Shown: positions 1 through 6,940, numbered from the stretch's first letter. The stretch is 10,123 nt of DNA from Candidatus Troglogloeales bacterium (GCA_005239595.1 SBBT01000019.1:1-10123), one strand, 5' to 3'. Program-made: numbers and translations. The notes: a model not told the origin generated them from the letters alone.

Positions 1-1
1 C

Positions 2-823
2 ATCCGCCACTTGTTGGGTCAGGGTTCTGTCCCTTACGATCTTAGGATCCTCTCTTACAATATCGGGGGCGGACGTTTTGATCCAACAGGGCTTAAGATG
101 TTGCTCGATGAAATACAACCCGATATCGCAGCCTTACAGGAATGCCGACTGACAGAAAAAAACACCGCGATATTTTCAGATTGGCATATTCACATTGAAC
201 GCGGCCTCTGTTTAGCAAGCAAGTTTCCTATTCTCAAGGTGGAATCGAGAGACCGAAGGGATATCTATCACCTGGGAGGAAGTGGGGCGATGGTTCGTTA
301 TCAGATAGAATGGCCCCATCAGGCCATCTACGTCGTTAACCTACATCTGGAAACACCCCGGCAAGGGATTCAAACTATGATACACCAGCTACGGCACTAT
401 GCCCATCTCCTGCGGCGGCGTCCCTTCGATGGGATAAAGACGATGATAAACGAAGGTTTTCAGGAGTCTTCCCAACTCATTGATGCCGAAAGCTTTCTTC
501 GGGAATTTGAATCAAAAAAGGCGCGGGAATGGGTCGATCAAACGCCAAGCCCTATCCTCATCATGGGAGACTTTAACACACCCGTAGATAGCGTTATTTA
601 CGACAGATACTGGTCAGATTTTGAAAATGCATTCTCTGAAGCAGGTTTAGGATTCGGCAGAACAAAACTAACAGAATGGTTTGGAATGCGGATTGACCAT
701 GTATTGGCAGGACCCGACTGGAAATATCAGCGGGCATGGATCGGCCCCCATCTAGATACGGACCATCGGCCGATGGTCGCCGATATGCGCTGGGTGGGCG
801 CATCCTCTATATCTCGGAAATAA
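2..823 (+). CDS. Endonuclease/exonuclease/phosphatase (EEP) family protein, 5' end possibly outside the window
   Basis: Predicted Mg2+-dependent phosphodiesterase or nuclease of the EEP (DNase I/ExoIII-like) superfamily; the substrate cannot be told from sequence. Counting from a TTG at position 11, the whole catalytic set is visible: SYNIGG with Asn17, LQE with the metal-binding Glu44, NLH at 110-112, GDFN at 186-189, RIDH at 227-230 and TDHRP at 250-254. About 270 residues covers a complete EEP domain. The frame stays open to the window edge and TTG 11 has no visible ribosome-binding site, so the true start may lie upstream, possibly with an N-terminal extension. No signal peptide or membrane segment is visible in the part seen. 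The TAA at 821-823 lies inside the 3' end of the convergent minus-strand gene (17-bp overlap). The fold assignment is firm; the function (DNA repair, RNA or lipid phosphodiesterase) is open. Confidence 0.85.
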   Translation: MRHLLGQGSVPYDLRILSYNIGGGRFDPTGLKMLLDEIQPDIAALQECRLTEKNTAIFSDWHIHIERGLCLASKFPILKVESRDRRDIYHLGGSGAMVRYQIEWPHQAIYVVNLHLETPRQGIQTMIHQLRHYAHLLRRRPFDGIKTMINEGFQESSQLIDAESFLREFESKKAREWVDQTPSPILIMGDFNTPVDSVIYDRYWSDFENAFSEAGLGFGRTKLTEWFGMRIDHVLAGPDWKYQRAWIGPHLDTDHRPMVADMRWVGASSISRK

Positions 824-1061
824 TTTCTTCCTCTTCAGGAGATTCAAGCCCTTTTGCCAATTGTGCAAGGTAATGCTTCGCCCAAGCAAGGTAAATTCCG
901 CTGGCATCTTTCATCGCATAGGAACCTTTTAGAAAATTTTGCATCTCTTTTGCCTCAATCCCTTTTTCTCGAAGAGCCTCTATTTCCTCATCAAAATACA
1001 GACTTAAATTGTCCATGGCCCGAATAACATCTTCTAGCAGTATTTTTGCCTTTTTTGGCAC
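807..1061 (-). CDS. Small conserved-looking hypothetical protein with acidic C-terminus (84 aa)
   Basis: I do not recognise this protein. It starts with GTG 20 bp after the stop of the FHA-like gene and is probably co-transcribed with it. It looks mostly alpha-helical, with no membrane segment and no Cys motif. Residues 7-50 read as charged, heptad-like helix (IRAMDNLSLYFDEEIEALRE), followed by a short Ala/Leu-rich helix (YLAWAKHYLAQLAKGL) and an acidic tail ending EEEEIISEI. The purine-rich GGAAAAGGG about 6 bp before the GTG could act as a ribosome-binding site. The amphipathic character suggests a small helical partner or regulatory protein, perhaps of its upstream neighbour, but this is inference from context only. 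Its 3' end overlaps the convergent EEP gene by 17 bp. Confidence 0.6.
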   Translation of the reverse strand: MPKKAKILLEDVIRAMDNLSLYFDEEIEALREKGIEAKEMQNFLKGSYAMKDASGIYLAWAKHYLAQLAKGLESPEEEEIISEI

Positions 1062-1081
1062 GAGCCCTTTTCCAAACAGGG

Positions 1082-1882
1082 TTAAGTCTTATTCAATAAA
1101 AGCGCATCAACAACAGCACCAAAAAATGTCGCTTCAAAGTTTAAATGTTGCTGGGTCAGTTTTTCCAGAATAAAGCGCCCCTGTTTAACAGGGTCTCTTT
1201 GGTGTTGGTTTTCCGTTTCTCGAAGAAATAGTTGTGCTGCCTGTTTATAACTGGCCAGCCCCTTATCCGTGAAATGGTCAATGCGGGTTCCATACAAAGT
1301 ATTGTGATCCTCGATTCGAATGTTTTCTCCTCCAATGGAGAGCGTCAGATGTTTTTTCGAAATGTACTTCCCATCGATACATAGGTAATTCCCGTCCTCC
1401 GGTTTTGCCTGTGCGCTTCCAACGCAGTAGACGTCATCAGAAAGCCGTCGCGTGAGACAATAGTCTTTTCCGATGGTGGTATCTTTAACCATAACCATCC
1501 ACGCACCTAAGGATTTATCTTTTATAAAAAAAAGCGAGAGGACCCCAATGTTCAGCCGGAAGATCGACGCGGCGAAATGATATTGTATGTTGCCCATGCC
1601 GCCAAGATAGGCATGCTCTATACATTTTTCATTGTCAAAAAAACGCCTTCCCTTAAATGAGGAGGGGAAAATTTCCCTTATAGAGCCTTCTTTGGCCAGA
1701 TCATTCAGACTCGACGTAATCTCCTGGATGGCTTGAGCCTGCTTTTGAGGATCTTTCGGAGATTGCAATTTCAGCGCTTTTACCAGATCTTCTACGGTAT
1801 AAGCGCGATCTGCCTCTTTCTGAAAGAGCTTGAGGATCGATTCTTTCAGCAGGTTTGTCGTTACAGCCGCTGTTTCTGTCAC
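1082..1882 (-). CDS. Hypothetical protein with winged-helix-like N-terminus and degenerate FHA-like domain
   Basis: 266 residues, unknown function. Residues about 12-75 look like a helix-turn-helix or winged-helix unit (AYTVEDLVKALKL, then SSLNDLAKEGSIREIF, the typical recognition-helix-plus-wing ending). Residues about 140-205 resemble a forkhead-associated phosphothreonine-binding fold: SKKH at 175-178 matches the SxxH signature, and IRIEDHNTLYGTRID at 188-202 matches the usual IxDxxSxNGTxIN strand. The normal Gly-Arg of the first loop appears as VGS at 154-156, so phosphopeptide binding may be weakened or altered. The central part (90-135) is hydrophobic-rich but not a clear membrane helix. 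The start is GTG at 1882, with GAGGGAG about 8-14 bp upstream. It lies directly downstream of the oxidoreductase terminator, so it needs its own promoter or read-through. It is probably an operon with the 84-residue gene 20 bp downstream. The fold assignment is by eye and moderate. Confidence 0.7.
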   Translation of the reverse strand: MTETAAVTTNLLKESILKLFQKEADRAYTVEDLVKALKLQSPKDPQKQAQAIQEITSSLNDLAKEGSIREIFPSSFKGRRFFDNEKCIEHAYLGGMGNIQYHFAASIFRLNIGVLSLFFIKDKSLGAWMVMVKDTTIGKDYCLTRRLSDDVYCVGSAQAKPEDGNYLCIDGKYISKKHLTLSIGGENIRIEDHNTLYGTRIDHFTDKGLASYKQAAQLFLRETENQHQRDPVKQGRFILEKLTQQHLNFEATFFGAVVDALLLNKT

Positions 1883-1913
1883 CGTTTTACTGCTCCCTCT
1901 CTACAATCTTTCC

Positions 1914-1960
1914 CTAAAAAAAGCCCCCGCCAGATGCCAATAGAGGGCGAGGGCTTTTTA
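1914..1960 (-). terminator. Intrinsic terminator closing the oxidoreductase operon
   Basis: The arms at 1918-1931 and 1946-1959 can pair over about 14 bp with a single C-A mismatch, around a 14-nt loop. On the minus strand the GC-rich stem ends in GGGGGC followed by seven T. It lies 23 bp beyond the stop of the delta-subunit gene. The stem is flanked by A runs and T runs on both sides, so it could work bidirectionally, but no plus-strand gene ends here. Confidence 0.9.
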
Positions 1961-1982
1961 AAACATAAAGATAACAACCTTC

Positions 1983-2267
1983 TTATTGATAAGCCTGACC
2001 CAACGCGGCCGCCTCTGCCTTATGAGCCCCAAGGATGATTTCACCGGTTGCCCCATTCACCGGCGCCATAATGATCGCGTCATGCTTCGCTGCCGTACAG
2101 ACCACAGCGCATAAGTCACATCCCTTACATCGATTCACAACAACAAATGCCTTCATTTTACGGGTATCTAGTCGAATGCAATCCGCTTCGGGACAGTAAA
2201 GTATACACAGCCGACACCCCTTTTCAGCGACACACTTATCATCTTCTACAAATGCGACGTTATACAT
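1983..2267 (-). CDS. porD: 2-oxoacid (probably pyruvate):ferredoxin oxidoreductase delta subunit, 2[4Fe-4S] ferredoxin-like
   Basis: 94-residue electron-transfer subunit, last gene of the five-gene operon. Two cluster-binding cysteine sets are visible: C12-x5-C18-x2-C21-x3-C25-P, and C47-x2-C50-x2-C53-x3-C57, as in delta subunits of archaeal and Hydrogenobacter-type 2-oxoacid:ferredoxin oxidoreductases. It should carry electrons from the thiamine-diphosphate site and proximal cluster of the beta subunit to free ferredoxin. An extra Cys30 follows the first set. The ATG at 2267 follows the gamma stop by 35 bp, with only a weak AAGAGAAG ribosome-binding site. The C-terminus (LGAHKAEAAALGQAYQ) is an Ala-rich helix. 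Gene context and motifs agree; substrate specificity cannot be read from this subunit. Confidence 0.9.
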   Translation of the reverse strand: MYNVAFVEDDKCVAEKGCRLCILYCPEADCIRLDTRKMKAFVVVNRCKGCDLCAVVCTAAKHDAIIMAPVNGATGEIILGAHKAEAAALGQAYQ

Positions 2268-2302
2268 CTCTATCTTCTCTTACCGAAGAGTCCAATAAAC
2301 CG

Positions 2303-2986
2303 CTAAACCGCGACAGCGAATTTTTCTTTCTCAGCCCAGACCACCGCCCCTTCATACGATTTACGAATTGTGTCCATGTTTTTCTTTAAGAGCTGTTCTT
2401 TTTTTGCAAATTTCTTTTTAATCGCTTCGTCTAAGGAGGCCGTTCCGCCAGAGGCCACGAACTTCTTGCCAAACCGCTCCTGCAAAGCAAGGTCAAGTGC
2501 CTCTAATGTTACTACCTTTGTAATCCCTGAAACCGCGCCGATCATCGCCATATTTGTGGAAAGCTCCGTTCCCGCAACCTCCATCGCCAAGGCTGTGGCG
2601 TCAAAGGTATAGACCGATACCTGTAAATCAGCCAGAAACGCCCGATCATCGTCAGTGAGCAATTCTGAATTTGAGTTGATGATGATCACCCCCCCTTTTC
2701 TAATCCCGGAATAAAAGGGCGCCGTATAGCTCTTTTGCATCGTAATCACTTGCGGATGAAATACCATAATCACATCTGGATAGACCAACTCCCCGCGGTC
2801 ATAGATCCGCTCTTCACCAATCCGGCAATAGCTTTCGGCTGGCGCCATCCGTTTCTCCGCACCAAAAAATGGGTTTGAGATTGAGAATTTATTGTCCCGA
2901 TTGGCGGCCATTGCCATGACATGGGCCGAGGTAACCGCCCCTTGTCCCCCTAGTCCCGACATCCGTATATTCGTCCGCTTTTTCAT
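2303..2986 (-). CDS. porG: 2-oxoacid:ferredoxin oxidoreductase gamma subunit
   Basis: 227 residues, the usual size for a separate gamma subunit (the catalytic-domain III part of fused pyruvate:ferredoxin oxidoreductases). The family signature GLGGQGAVTSA at residues 11-21 is intact, followed by the conserved stretch with NPFFGAEKRMAPAESYCRI around 38-56 and VYPDVIMVFHP around 68-78. This domain helps form the CoA/2-oxoacid active-site cavity with the alpha and beta subunits. The ATG at 2986 is preceded by GAGGGAG at a good distance and lies 17 bp after the beta stop. The lysine-rich C-terminal helix (about 188-205) is typical of the family. Confidence 0.93.
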   Translation of the reverse strand: MKKRTNIRMSGLGGQGAVTSAHVMAMAANRDNKFSISNPFFGAEKRMAPAESYCRIGEERIYDRGELVYPDVIMVFHPQVITMQKSYTAPFYSGIRKGGVIIINSNSELLTDDDRAFLADLQVSVYTFDATALAMEVAGTELSTNMAMIGAVSGITKVVTLEALDLALQERFGKKFVASGGTASLDEAIKKKFAKKEQLLKKNMDTIRKSYEGAVVWAEKEKFAVAV

Positions 2987-3003
2987 CGCTCCCTCTCTAT
3001 ATT

Positions 3004-3888
3004 TTACGCCGTAATGGCAGAGACCTCTTTCTTTTGAGCCTCTATTTCCGCCAGATATTTTTTCGCCTCTTCCGTCACATATTCTTTGTAGCGAAAACGC
3101 TCGCCTGGCCGTTCTGAATCTCGCATCTCCTGGAGTCCCTCCATGCTGTCCTTCCCAATTTCAAGGATACAGGGCGTATAGAGCTGAAGATAGGTTGGCC
3201 CGACCTCCCGCGCCAGGAGCACTGCGTTCTTGACGATCTTTTCTACAAGATTCGGCTTGCTCACCGTGCAATGCACAACGTAGACACACCCCGATTCCCG
3301 CGCAATCTCGGGGAGAGAAACCTTCTCGAATTGTTTTCCGACGGGCGCCATTTTTGCGACAAATCCCTTCTGCATCAGCCCGGATTCCTGCCCACCGGTA
3401 TTGGCGTAAAGCTCATTATCAAAACAGATGGTCGTAAACTTATCTCTCCGAAACCATGCCTGAAGTGTCATGTCGAGGCCGATGTCGACCGTTGCCCCAT
3501 CCCCAGCCAAGACCACCACATCCTTGATTTTTCCAGGGAATCTAACAGAGAGGGCCCGTTTTAACCCGCTTGCAATCGCATTCTGGTTTCCAAAGAGGGA
3601 GTGAATGTTATGAACAGCCACATGGGGAAAAACCAAGCTGGTGCAGCCGGTGGAGCCGACCATCACGGTATCCTCCGGGTTTGGGAGCGAGGCGAGGATA
3701 TAACGAAATGCCATCGACTCCGGGCAGCCGGCACAAAGGGAGTGCTCTTCAATCAACTCCTTGCTCTGACCAATGTCTTTCCATCCCCGATCTTCCTTTC
3801 CAAAGGTCGCCTGCTCCACCAGATCTCGATATTCTGGCGGCATAATGTCGTAAAACTCGGGACAAATCTGGATTTTTTCTTTGCTCAT
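3004..3888 (-). CDS. porB: 2-oxoacid:ferredoxin oxidoreductase beta subunit (thiamine diphosphate and [4Fe-4S] binding)
   Basis: 294-residue catalytic subunit. The thiamine-diphosphate motif is clear: GDG at 129-131 with DNELYANTGGQ at 157-167. Probable ligands of the proximal [4Fe-4S] cluster are C52 and C55 (CAGC), C82 and C207 (HCTVSKP). SLFGNQNAIASG at 97-108 is a conserved family segment. It decarboxylates the 2-oxoacid (or carboxylates the acyl-CoA in the reductive direction) together with the alpha and gamma subunits in the cytoplasm. The ATG at 3888 has a strong AAGGAG site; the gap to the alpha stop is 40 bp. Length and motifs match beta subunits of the multi-subunit class. All expected key residues seem to be present. 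Confidence 0.94.
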   Translation of the reverse strand: MSKEKIQICPEFYDIMPPEYRDLVEQATFGKEDRGWKDIGQSKELIEEHSLCAGCPESMAFRYILASLPNPEDTVMVGSTGCTSLVFPHVAVHNIHSLFGNQNAIASGLKRALSVRFPGKIKDVVVLAGDGATVDIGLDMTLQAWFRRDKFTTICFDNELYANTGGQESGLMQKGFVAKMAPVGKQFEKVSLPEIARESGCVYVVHCTVSKPNLVEKIVKNAVLLAREVGPTYLQLYTPCILEIGKDSMEGLQEMRDSERPGERFRYKEYVTEEAKKYLAEIEAQKKEVSAITA

Positions 3889-3928
3889 TGCCCATCTCCT
3901 TCTATAAGTCTAACCAACGAAGTTACTG

Positions 3929-5155
3929 TCAGCTTCCACGCCCTGCCAAGGTTGCTACATGGTGTCCCAACGTTTTATGGATCTCTTCAACAATGACCTC
4001 CGCCGGCATGGTCATCCCTCCTGCCACATGAGGTCCGGAGACCACACGGTGATTATCCGGAAGGATTGCCTTCACTTCTGTAGCGAGCCATCCCACGACA
4101 TTAAATTCAGGAATGATGATATGCCGCGCATTTTTTGTGGCTTCTCGAATCTCTTCCGTTGGGAAAGGCCGCAACGACTTTACCTTGATTAACCCCACAC
4201 GAATGCCTTCATCATCCAACAGCCGTATCGCTTCCCGCCCTTGAGAAACCGCAGTTCCAGAGGCGAGGATGATGATCTCTGAATCGAGATTTTCCGTCTC
4301 GATCAACCCGCCCAACATCGGGATGATATGTTTACGAGAGCGTTCACAAGCCCCCCGAACCTCTTCCTGCCAGGAGGCATGGGCCATATAACTAATGTAA
4401 TTGGACTTCATAATAAACGGATCTCTCATCATCCGGATCGGCGGGACCTCCATGTCCATGCAGGGGACCGGCGAGCGGTAGGGATCATACGGCGGCAGAC
4501 AGAGATCCGGAGGGGTCAGCATAACCGTATCCTTGGTATGGGTTACAAAGAAGCCGTCACAACAGAGCGCCAAAGGAAGATGGACATCCGGCTGCTCCGC
4601 AACAATATACCCTTTTAGTATCCAGTCGAAGAAGTCCTGGGCCGTTTCCGCATGCCATACCAGCATACCCGTCCCCAGGAGGAAATAGATTTCCAGGGTG
4701 TCCGGCTGAATGCTAAGCGGAGAATTAATCCCTCGGCAGGTCACAATCACCTGGATCGGCAAACGTGCCCCTGTCCACATCGGAAAGTTTTCCATCGCCC
4801 GCATCGTTCCTGGCCCTGCCGTCGTGGTAAATACCCGCGCCCCGCCAAACGCGGCACCCGCGCACTGGCTCATCACCGCAAATTCGCTCTCTCCCCGGAA
4901 ATAATCCGCCACGTAGCCTTCGGCATAAAGCTCTCCAATTAAAGCCGCCGCCTCGCTCTGGGGTGTGATCGGGTAGGCGATCATCACATCAACACTGGCC
5001 CGACGAATCGCCTCCTTGATCACCTCGCTCCCCGTATAAAACGCCGCCGTGCGTGGAGATTCGTTAAAAAGATAGTTCGGATCGGTATAGATCTGCCCCT
5101 TCTTGTTCTTCGTGCCAAGGAGAACTCTTTGCGCCTCTGAGAGCTCGTTTGCCAT
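3929..5155 (-). CDS. porA: 2-oxoacid:ferredoxin oxidoreductase alpha subunit
   Basis: 408 residues. The N-terminal pyrimidine-binding domain contains the 2-oxoacid-binding motif YPITPQSE (61-68), FRGESEFAVMSQ (86-97, with the Glu expected to activate thiamine diphosphate) and TTTAGPGTMRAMENFP (110-125). A transketolase C-terminal-like domain follows (about 292-400; IILASGTAV and KVKSLRPFP). Residues 1-33 form an N-terminal extension (MANELSEAQRVLLGTKNKKG) longer than in minimal archaeal alpha subunits. The ATG at 5155 shares one base with the TAA of the preceding epsilon gene (TAATG), so translation is probably coupled. Pyruvate is the likely substrate, but the 2-oxoglutarate enzyme of the same five-subunit type is so similar that it cannot be excluded. 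Confidence 0.93.
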   Translation of the reverse strand: MANELSEAQRVLLGTKNKKGQIYTDPNYLFNESPRTAAFYTGSEVIKEAIRRASVDVMIAYPITPQSEAAALIGELYAEGYVADYFRGESEFAVMSQCAGAAFGGARVFTTTAGPGTMRAMENFPMWTGARLPIQVIVTCRGINSPLSIQPDTLEIYFLLGTGMLVWHAETAQDFFDWILKGYIVAEQPDVHLPLALCCDGFFVTHTKDTVMLTPPDLCLPPYDPYRSPVPCMDMEVPPIRMMRDPFIMKSNYISYMAHASWQEEVRGACERSRKHIIPMLGGLIETENLDSEIIILASGTAVSQGREAIRLLDDEGIRVGLIKVKSLRPFPTEEIREATKNARHIIIPEFNVVGWLATEVKAILPDNHRVVSGPHVAGGMTMPAEVIVEEIHKTLGHHVATLAGRGS

Positions 5156-5808
5156 TATCCACCCCCCTCTGAAAGTTTTGCAAAAACATTATCATTTGAG
5201 CTGCCGTTTTCTCCCTGTACCTCAACCGGCCGGTTAAACCCGAGCCCTTTCAACTTGCAAACCCACTCCGCCAGGCGCAGGATCTTGTCGGCCGTGGCGT
5301 CACGAAAAGTGAGATTGGCGTCTTCATGGCCCGCCATCGCGCACATCGCAATGGTAAAACAGCTTGTTCCGCCACGAATCATCTTCAGAGAGAGATTTGC
5401 CTGATGGCAGTGAACACCCACAAACATGCAGACATCTTCTTTGTTATGCCAAATAGTCAAGTTGGGATGATTGGGGTTAATTTCGACATCGGGGTTAATC
5501 TTCGGGTATTTGGGCCGGTAATCAGCCATCGGGATAATTCTTGCGGGAATGACACTGGCCAAAACCTTGATTGCCTTGGCTTTTTTAGCCGCCTTATCAT
5601 TCCAGTTCCATAAAACGAGTGGACCCGGATGAATGGTTGGATTCTTGGCCTCAATGAATTTCTTGGCCGCATACTCCATCGCAACCTCTTCCCGAACGAT
5701 TTCCCCTTCAATATGGGCTTCCCCAGGTTCCGGGAGGACAACCCCCATCCTTGCCGCCGAAGGGGTAAAAAACGCTTCCGGTCCCGGGACAACACGATAT
5801 CGAGCCAT
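5155..5808 (-). CDS. porE: Epsilon-type accessory subunit of five-subunit 2-oxoacid:ferredoxin oxidoreductase; CO dehydrogenase/acetyl-CoA synthase epsilon (CdhB)-like
   Basis: 217 residues, first gene of the operon. It resembles proteins often annotated as CO dehydrogenase beta/acetyl-CoA synthase epsilon family. Visible features are an Ala/Lys-rich helix (44-56), a Rossmann-like core (PLVLWNWNDKAAKKAKAIKVL at about 63-83) and FVGVHCHQANLSLKMIRGG (129-147), the most conserved-looking part. Six cysteines (127, 134, 150, 156, 184 and none clustered in a ferredoxin pattern) do not make a standard Fe-S motif. In Hydrogenobacter- and Nitrospira-type enzymes a fifth subunit accompanies alpha, beta, gamma and delta; position in the operon supports that role here. 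ATG 5808 has AAAGGTG about 7 bp upstream. The biochemical role of this subunit is not known to me; the family link is from recall, not a search. Confidence 0.8.
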   Translation of the reverse strand: MARYRVVPGPEAFFTPSAARMGVVLPEPGEAHIEGEIVREEVAMEYAAKKFIEAKNPTIHPGPLVLWNWNDKAAKKAKAIKVLASVIPARIIPMADYRPKYPKINPDVEINPNHPNLTIWHNKEDVCMFVGVHCHQANLSLKMIRGGTSCFTIAMCAMAGHEDANLTFRDATADKILRLAEWVCKLKGLGFNRPVEVQGENGSSNDNVFAKLSEGGG

Positions 5809-5903
5809 TATTCAACACCTTTCGAGTTTAGAAATACGTGCCTTTTATCCATCATAAAACAACCATTTTTCCTTACTGTAAAGAAAAAAAACCACCCTCT
5901 CAT

Positions 5904-5918
5904 TGTTCTGTACGAACA
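5904..5918. promoter_or_regulatory. 15-bp palindrome TGTTC-N5-GAACA, candidate operator
   Basis: A perfect inverted repeat with 5-bp arms and a 5-bp spacer (TGTAC) lies about 15-30 bp downstream of the predicted transcription start of the oxidoreductase operon. Symmetry and location suggest a repressor site. It is not a standard LexA box of the E. coli (CTGT-N8-ACAG) or Bacillus (GAAC-N4-GTTC) type. Alternatively it is the tip of an RNA hairpin in the leader: on the minus strand it is followed about 12 nt later by a run of eight T (5883-5890). Confidence 0.4.
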
Positions 5919-5941
5919 GGATAACCTCGTATCTACTAAGA

Positions 5942-5969
5942 TTTATCACGGGCCTCATCGCCAAGTCAA
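5942..5969 (-). promoter_or_regulatory. Candidate sigma70-type promoter for the oxidoreductase operon
   Basis: On the minus strand TTGACT (5964-5969) and GATAAA (5942-5947) are separated by 16 bp: five of six and four of six matches to the sigma70 consensus. Transcription would start near 5935, leaving a leader of about 127 nt before the epsilon-subunit ATG. A perfect 6-bp inverted repeat with a 7-bp loop (ATCGCC/GGCGAT, 5957-5975) covers the -35 box. It could be an operator half of the promoter or a weak transcription end for recR. Confidence 0.5.
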
Positions 5970-5998
5970 GGCGATTCTCCCTGGTTTTTCCCTGTTTT

Positions 5999-6592
5999 TT
6001 ACATTTCTCTTCTCCCTCCTAACGATTTTGCCAGTGTCACTTCATCTGCGTACTCAAGATCGGCTCCCACGGGAATACCACACGCAATTCGGGTAACCTT
6101 CGTTCCAGAGGGCCGTATCAGGTGGGCCAGATAGAGCGCAGTCGCTTCGCCGTCGATATTGGGACTGGTGGCAATAATCACTTCCGTGATCCCTCCGTTC
6201 TTAAGCCTTTCAACCAGGCCTTGGATGGTGCGTTCCGGCATCCTCCCATCCGACACGGGAGAATAGGTTCCATGTAGCACATGATATAGGCCTCTGTATT
6301 CCCCTGTTTTTTCAATAGCATATAATATGTTTGGCTCTTCGACCACAAGGATTTTCTGGCTGTCGCGGCCTGGATTTGCACAAATGGAACAAAGATCCCT
6401 TTCCGCGATGTTACTGCAACTCTTGCAAAGGAGGATCTTCTCTTTCACATCAATAATGGCCTGGCCGATCTTCCTGGCCGCCCCTGTCTCCATTTTTAGG
6501 ATATAAAAACCCAACCGTTGGGCCGTCTTTTTCCCGATACCAGGGAGCAACATCAATTGATCTATCAGGTGGGAGAATACCTTTTCCATCAT
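5999..6592 (-). CDS. recR: Recombination mediator protein RecR
   Basis: 197 residues, the normal length. RecR loads RecA at gaps with RecO (and RecF). Features in order: N-terminal helix-hairpin-helix LPGIGKKTAQRL (16-27); C4 zinc finger C56-x2-C59 ... C68-x2-C71; Toprim domain beginning ILVVEEP (81-87) with the conserved acidic residue; and the conserved TSPNIDGEATALYL stretch, followed by TRIACGIPVGADLEYADEVTLAKSL near the end. The upstream gene stops with TAG directly before two consecutive ATGs (TAG ATG ATG), so either Met could be used, presumably by translational coupling. It is the last gene of the dnaX-ebfC-recR unit. No strong terminator is seen directly after it. Confidence 0.96.
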   Translation of the reverse strand: MMEKVFSHLIDQLMLLPGIGKKTAQRLGFYILKMETGAARKIGQAIIDVKEKILLCKSCSNIAERDLCSICANPGRDSQKILVVEEPNILYAIEKTGEYRGLYHVLHGTYSPVSDGRMPERTIQGLVERLKNGGITEVIIATSPNIDGEATALYLAHLIRPSGTKVTRIACGIPVGADLEYADEVTLAKSLGGRREM

Positions 6593-6916
6593 CTATTGAA
6601 AGAGGCCGGGAATTTGGAACCCACCGGTCATCTCTTTCATCTCACTCGTCATCAACTCCTGACTTTTCCGCAAACCTTCATTAACGGCGGCCACAATCAG
6701 ATCTTGCAACATCTCCACGTCGCCCGACCTGATCACCTCAGGGTCAATCGTCATTGAAAGAAGCGCCTGTTTTCCGCTTACGCGTACCGTGACCATGCCT
6801 CCTCCGGAAGAGGCCTCAACCGTTTTTTTTGCGATCTCTTCCTGAAGTTTGGCCATACGATCTTGTAGAACCTGCGCCTGTCTCACCAGATCACCCATCA
6901 TCTTCCTATTGGACAT
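6593..6916 (-). CDS. ebfC: Nucleoid-associated protein of the YbaB/EbfC family
   Basis: 107-residue DNA-binding protein of the YbaB/EbfC family, which forms a tweezer-shaped dimer. Typical features are MMGDLVRQAQVLQDRMAKLQ at the N-terminus (the long coiled helix), a Gly-rich turn SGGGMVTVRVSGK, then SMTIDPEVI and the final helix ending in EMKEMTGGFQIPGL. I chose ATG 6916 rather than the earlier in-frame GTG at 6922 because the strong AAAGGAG (6922-6928) sits 5 bp before the ATG and would overlap the GTG. It lies between dnaX and recR, the classic arrangement, with 24 bp to dnaX and direct abutment with recR. Confidence 0.95.
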   Translation of the reverse strand: MSNRKMMGDLVRQAQVLQDRMAKLQEEIAKKTVEASSGGGMVTVRVSGKQALLSMTIDPEVIRSGDVEMLQDLIVAAVNEGLRKSQELMTSEMKEMTGGFQIPGLFQ

Positions 6917-6921
6917 AACCA

Positions 6922-6928
6922 CTCCTTT
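6922..6928 (-). promoter_or_regulatory. Shine-Dalgarno sequence deciding the ebfC start
   Basis: AAAGGAG on the minus strand, with GGAG ending 5 bases before ATG 6916. It makes the upstream GTG (6920-6922), which overlaps it, an unlikely start. Confidence 0.75.
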
Positions 6929-6940
6929 TATATAGAGTTT

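Noticed and set aside
3271..4942. Several 90-130-codon plus-strand frames across the alpha and beta subunit genes
   Set aside because: They are antisense shadows of strongly conserved genes, rich in Arg, Pro and His, with no domain signatures.
5904..5918. LexA (SOS) box
   Set aside because: The TGTTC-N5-GAACA spacing does not match the E. coli, Bacillus or alphaproteobacterial LexA consensus, and the operon is metabolic.
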